Source: JAYEJW01 sp034716535 (GTDB taxonomy: Bacteria; Pseudomonadota; Gammaproteobacteria; Chromatiales; Chromatiaceae). Taken from it: a DNA stretch of 5,510 bases. A model generated the notes under the pieces. That model saw only the letters and a list, made by a program, of their open reading frames with translations. It did not search any database and was not told where the DNA came from. The stretch lies in contig JAYEJW010000608.1 of NCBI GenBank assembly GCA_034716535.1, forward strand, positions 1-5,510, in the 5' to 3' direction. Both the position numbers and the translations under genes were made by a program. This document shows positions 5,425-5,510 of this stretch, piece after piece. The stretch's first letter is position 1. Every line of letters starts with the position of its first letter.

Positions 5425-5510
5425 TCCCCGGTAGCCGTAGGCGCGGGCATGTTGCCGCAGTGGCGTAGGGGCCGTAGGTCCCGGAGCGTGTGACCGGCAT
5501 GCTCGCCGGC
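5425..5510. other. Non-coding tail with GTAG-headed hairpins
   Basis: No gene is visible after the membrane peptide. GTAG at 5437-5440 precedes a bulged hairpin (GCGG at 5443-5446 with CCGC at 5455-5458, plus CA/TG). GTAG at 5465-5468 leads into GGGGCC-GTA-GGTCCC at 5468-5482, a 6-pair stem with one G-T wobble. GCCGTAGG occurs twice (5434-5441 and 5471-5478). At the window edge CCGGC at 5494-5498 pairs with GCCGG at 5505-5509. None has a T-run, so an intrinsic terminator is not supported; they resemble degenerate REP-type units like that at 2164-2235. Confidence 0.35.

Noticed and set aside
1..5510. CRISPR arrays, tRNA or rRNA genes, insertion sequences
   Set aside because: No regularly spaced repeats, cloverleaf, rRNA-like sequence or transposase frame was seen on either strand.

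Overview
The window looks like a GC-rich proteobacterial chromosome segment, most likely gammaproteobacterial. That rests on protein composition, strong AGGAGG-type ribosome sites and a REP-like palindrome; taxonomy is inference, since no rRNA or marker gene is present. It carries a reductive dehalogenase (rdh) gene set. All confident genes lie on the + strand with short gaps and read as one putative operon.

Layout. Positions 1-329 are an upstream region. Its first ~44 bases may be the start of a divergent minus-strand gene. Positions ~85-240 are AT-rich, with three inverted repeats and a plausible sigma70-like promoter. Then come rdhA (330-1844; Tat-exported, two Fe-S clusters, corrinoid-type reductive dehalogenase), rdhB (1866-2153; three-helix membrane anchor), a 105-base gap holding a REPIN-like inverted pair, rdhC (2259-3464; membrane FMN-binding protein with two CxxxCP motifs), an unrecognised 84-residue single-span membrane protein (3469-3723), a glutamate dehydrogenase gene (3733-4977), an 86-residue helical hypothetical (5000-5260), a possible 23-residue ORF (5253-5324) and a 35-residue membrane peptide (5317-5424). 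The last ~86 bases are non-coding, with small GTAG-headed hairpins.

How the genes may work together. RdhA would reduce an organohalide outside the cytoplasmic membrane. RdhB would hold it at the membrane. RdhC, with a periplasmic covalently bound FMN and membrane cysteine pairs, could pass electrons from the quinone pool or the cytoplasm. The 84-residue protein begins 4 bases after rdhC and 9 bases before gdhA, so it is a candidate extra component. The Tat signal plus RdhB and RdhC point to a respiratory, membrane-anchored type rather than the cytoplasmic catabolic type. No RdhK regulator, trigger-factor-like RdhT or cobalamin gene is visible, and no halogenated substrate can be read from the sequence.

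Most noteworthy: the rdhABC set in a probable proteobacterium; RdhB with EGY where the family usually has ExE; the uncharacterised small membrane protein; gdhA fused into the transcript; and the palindrome-rich promoter region.
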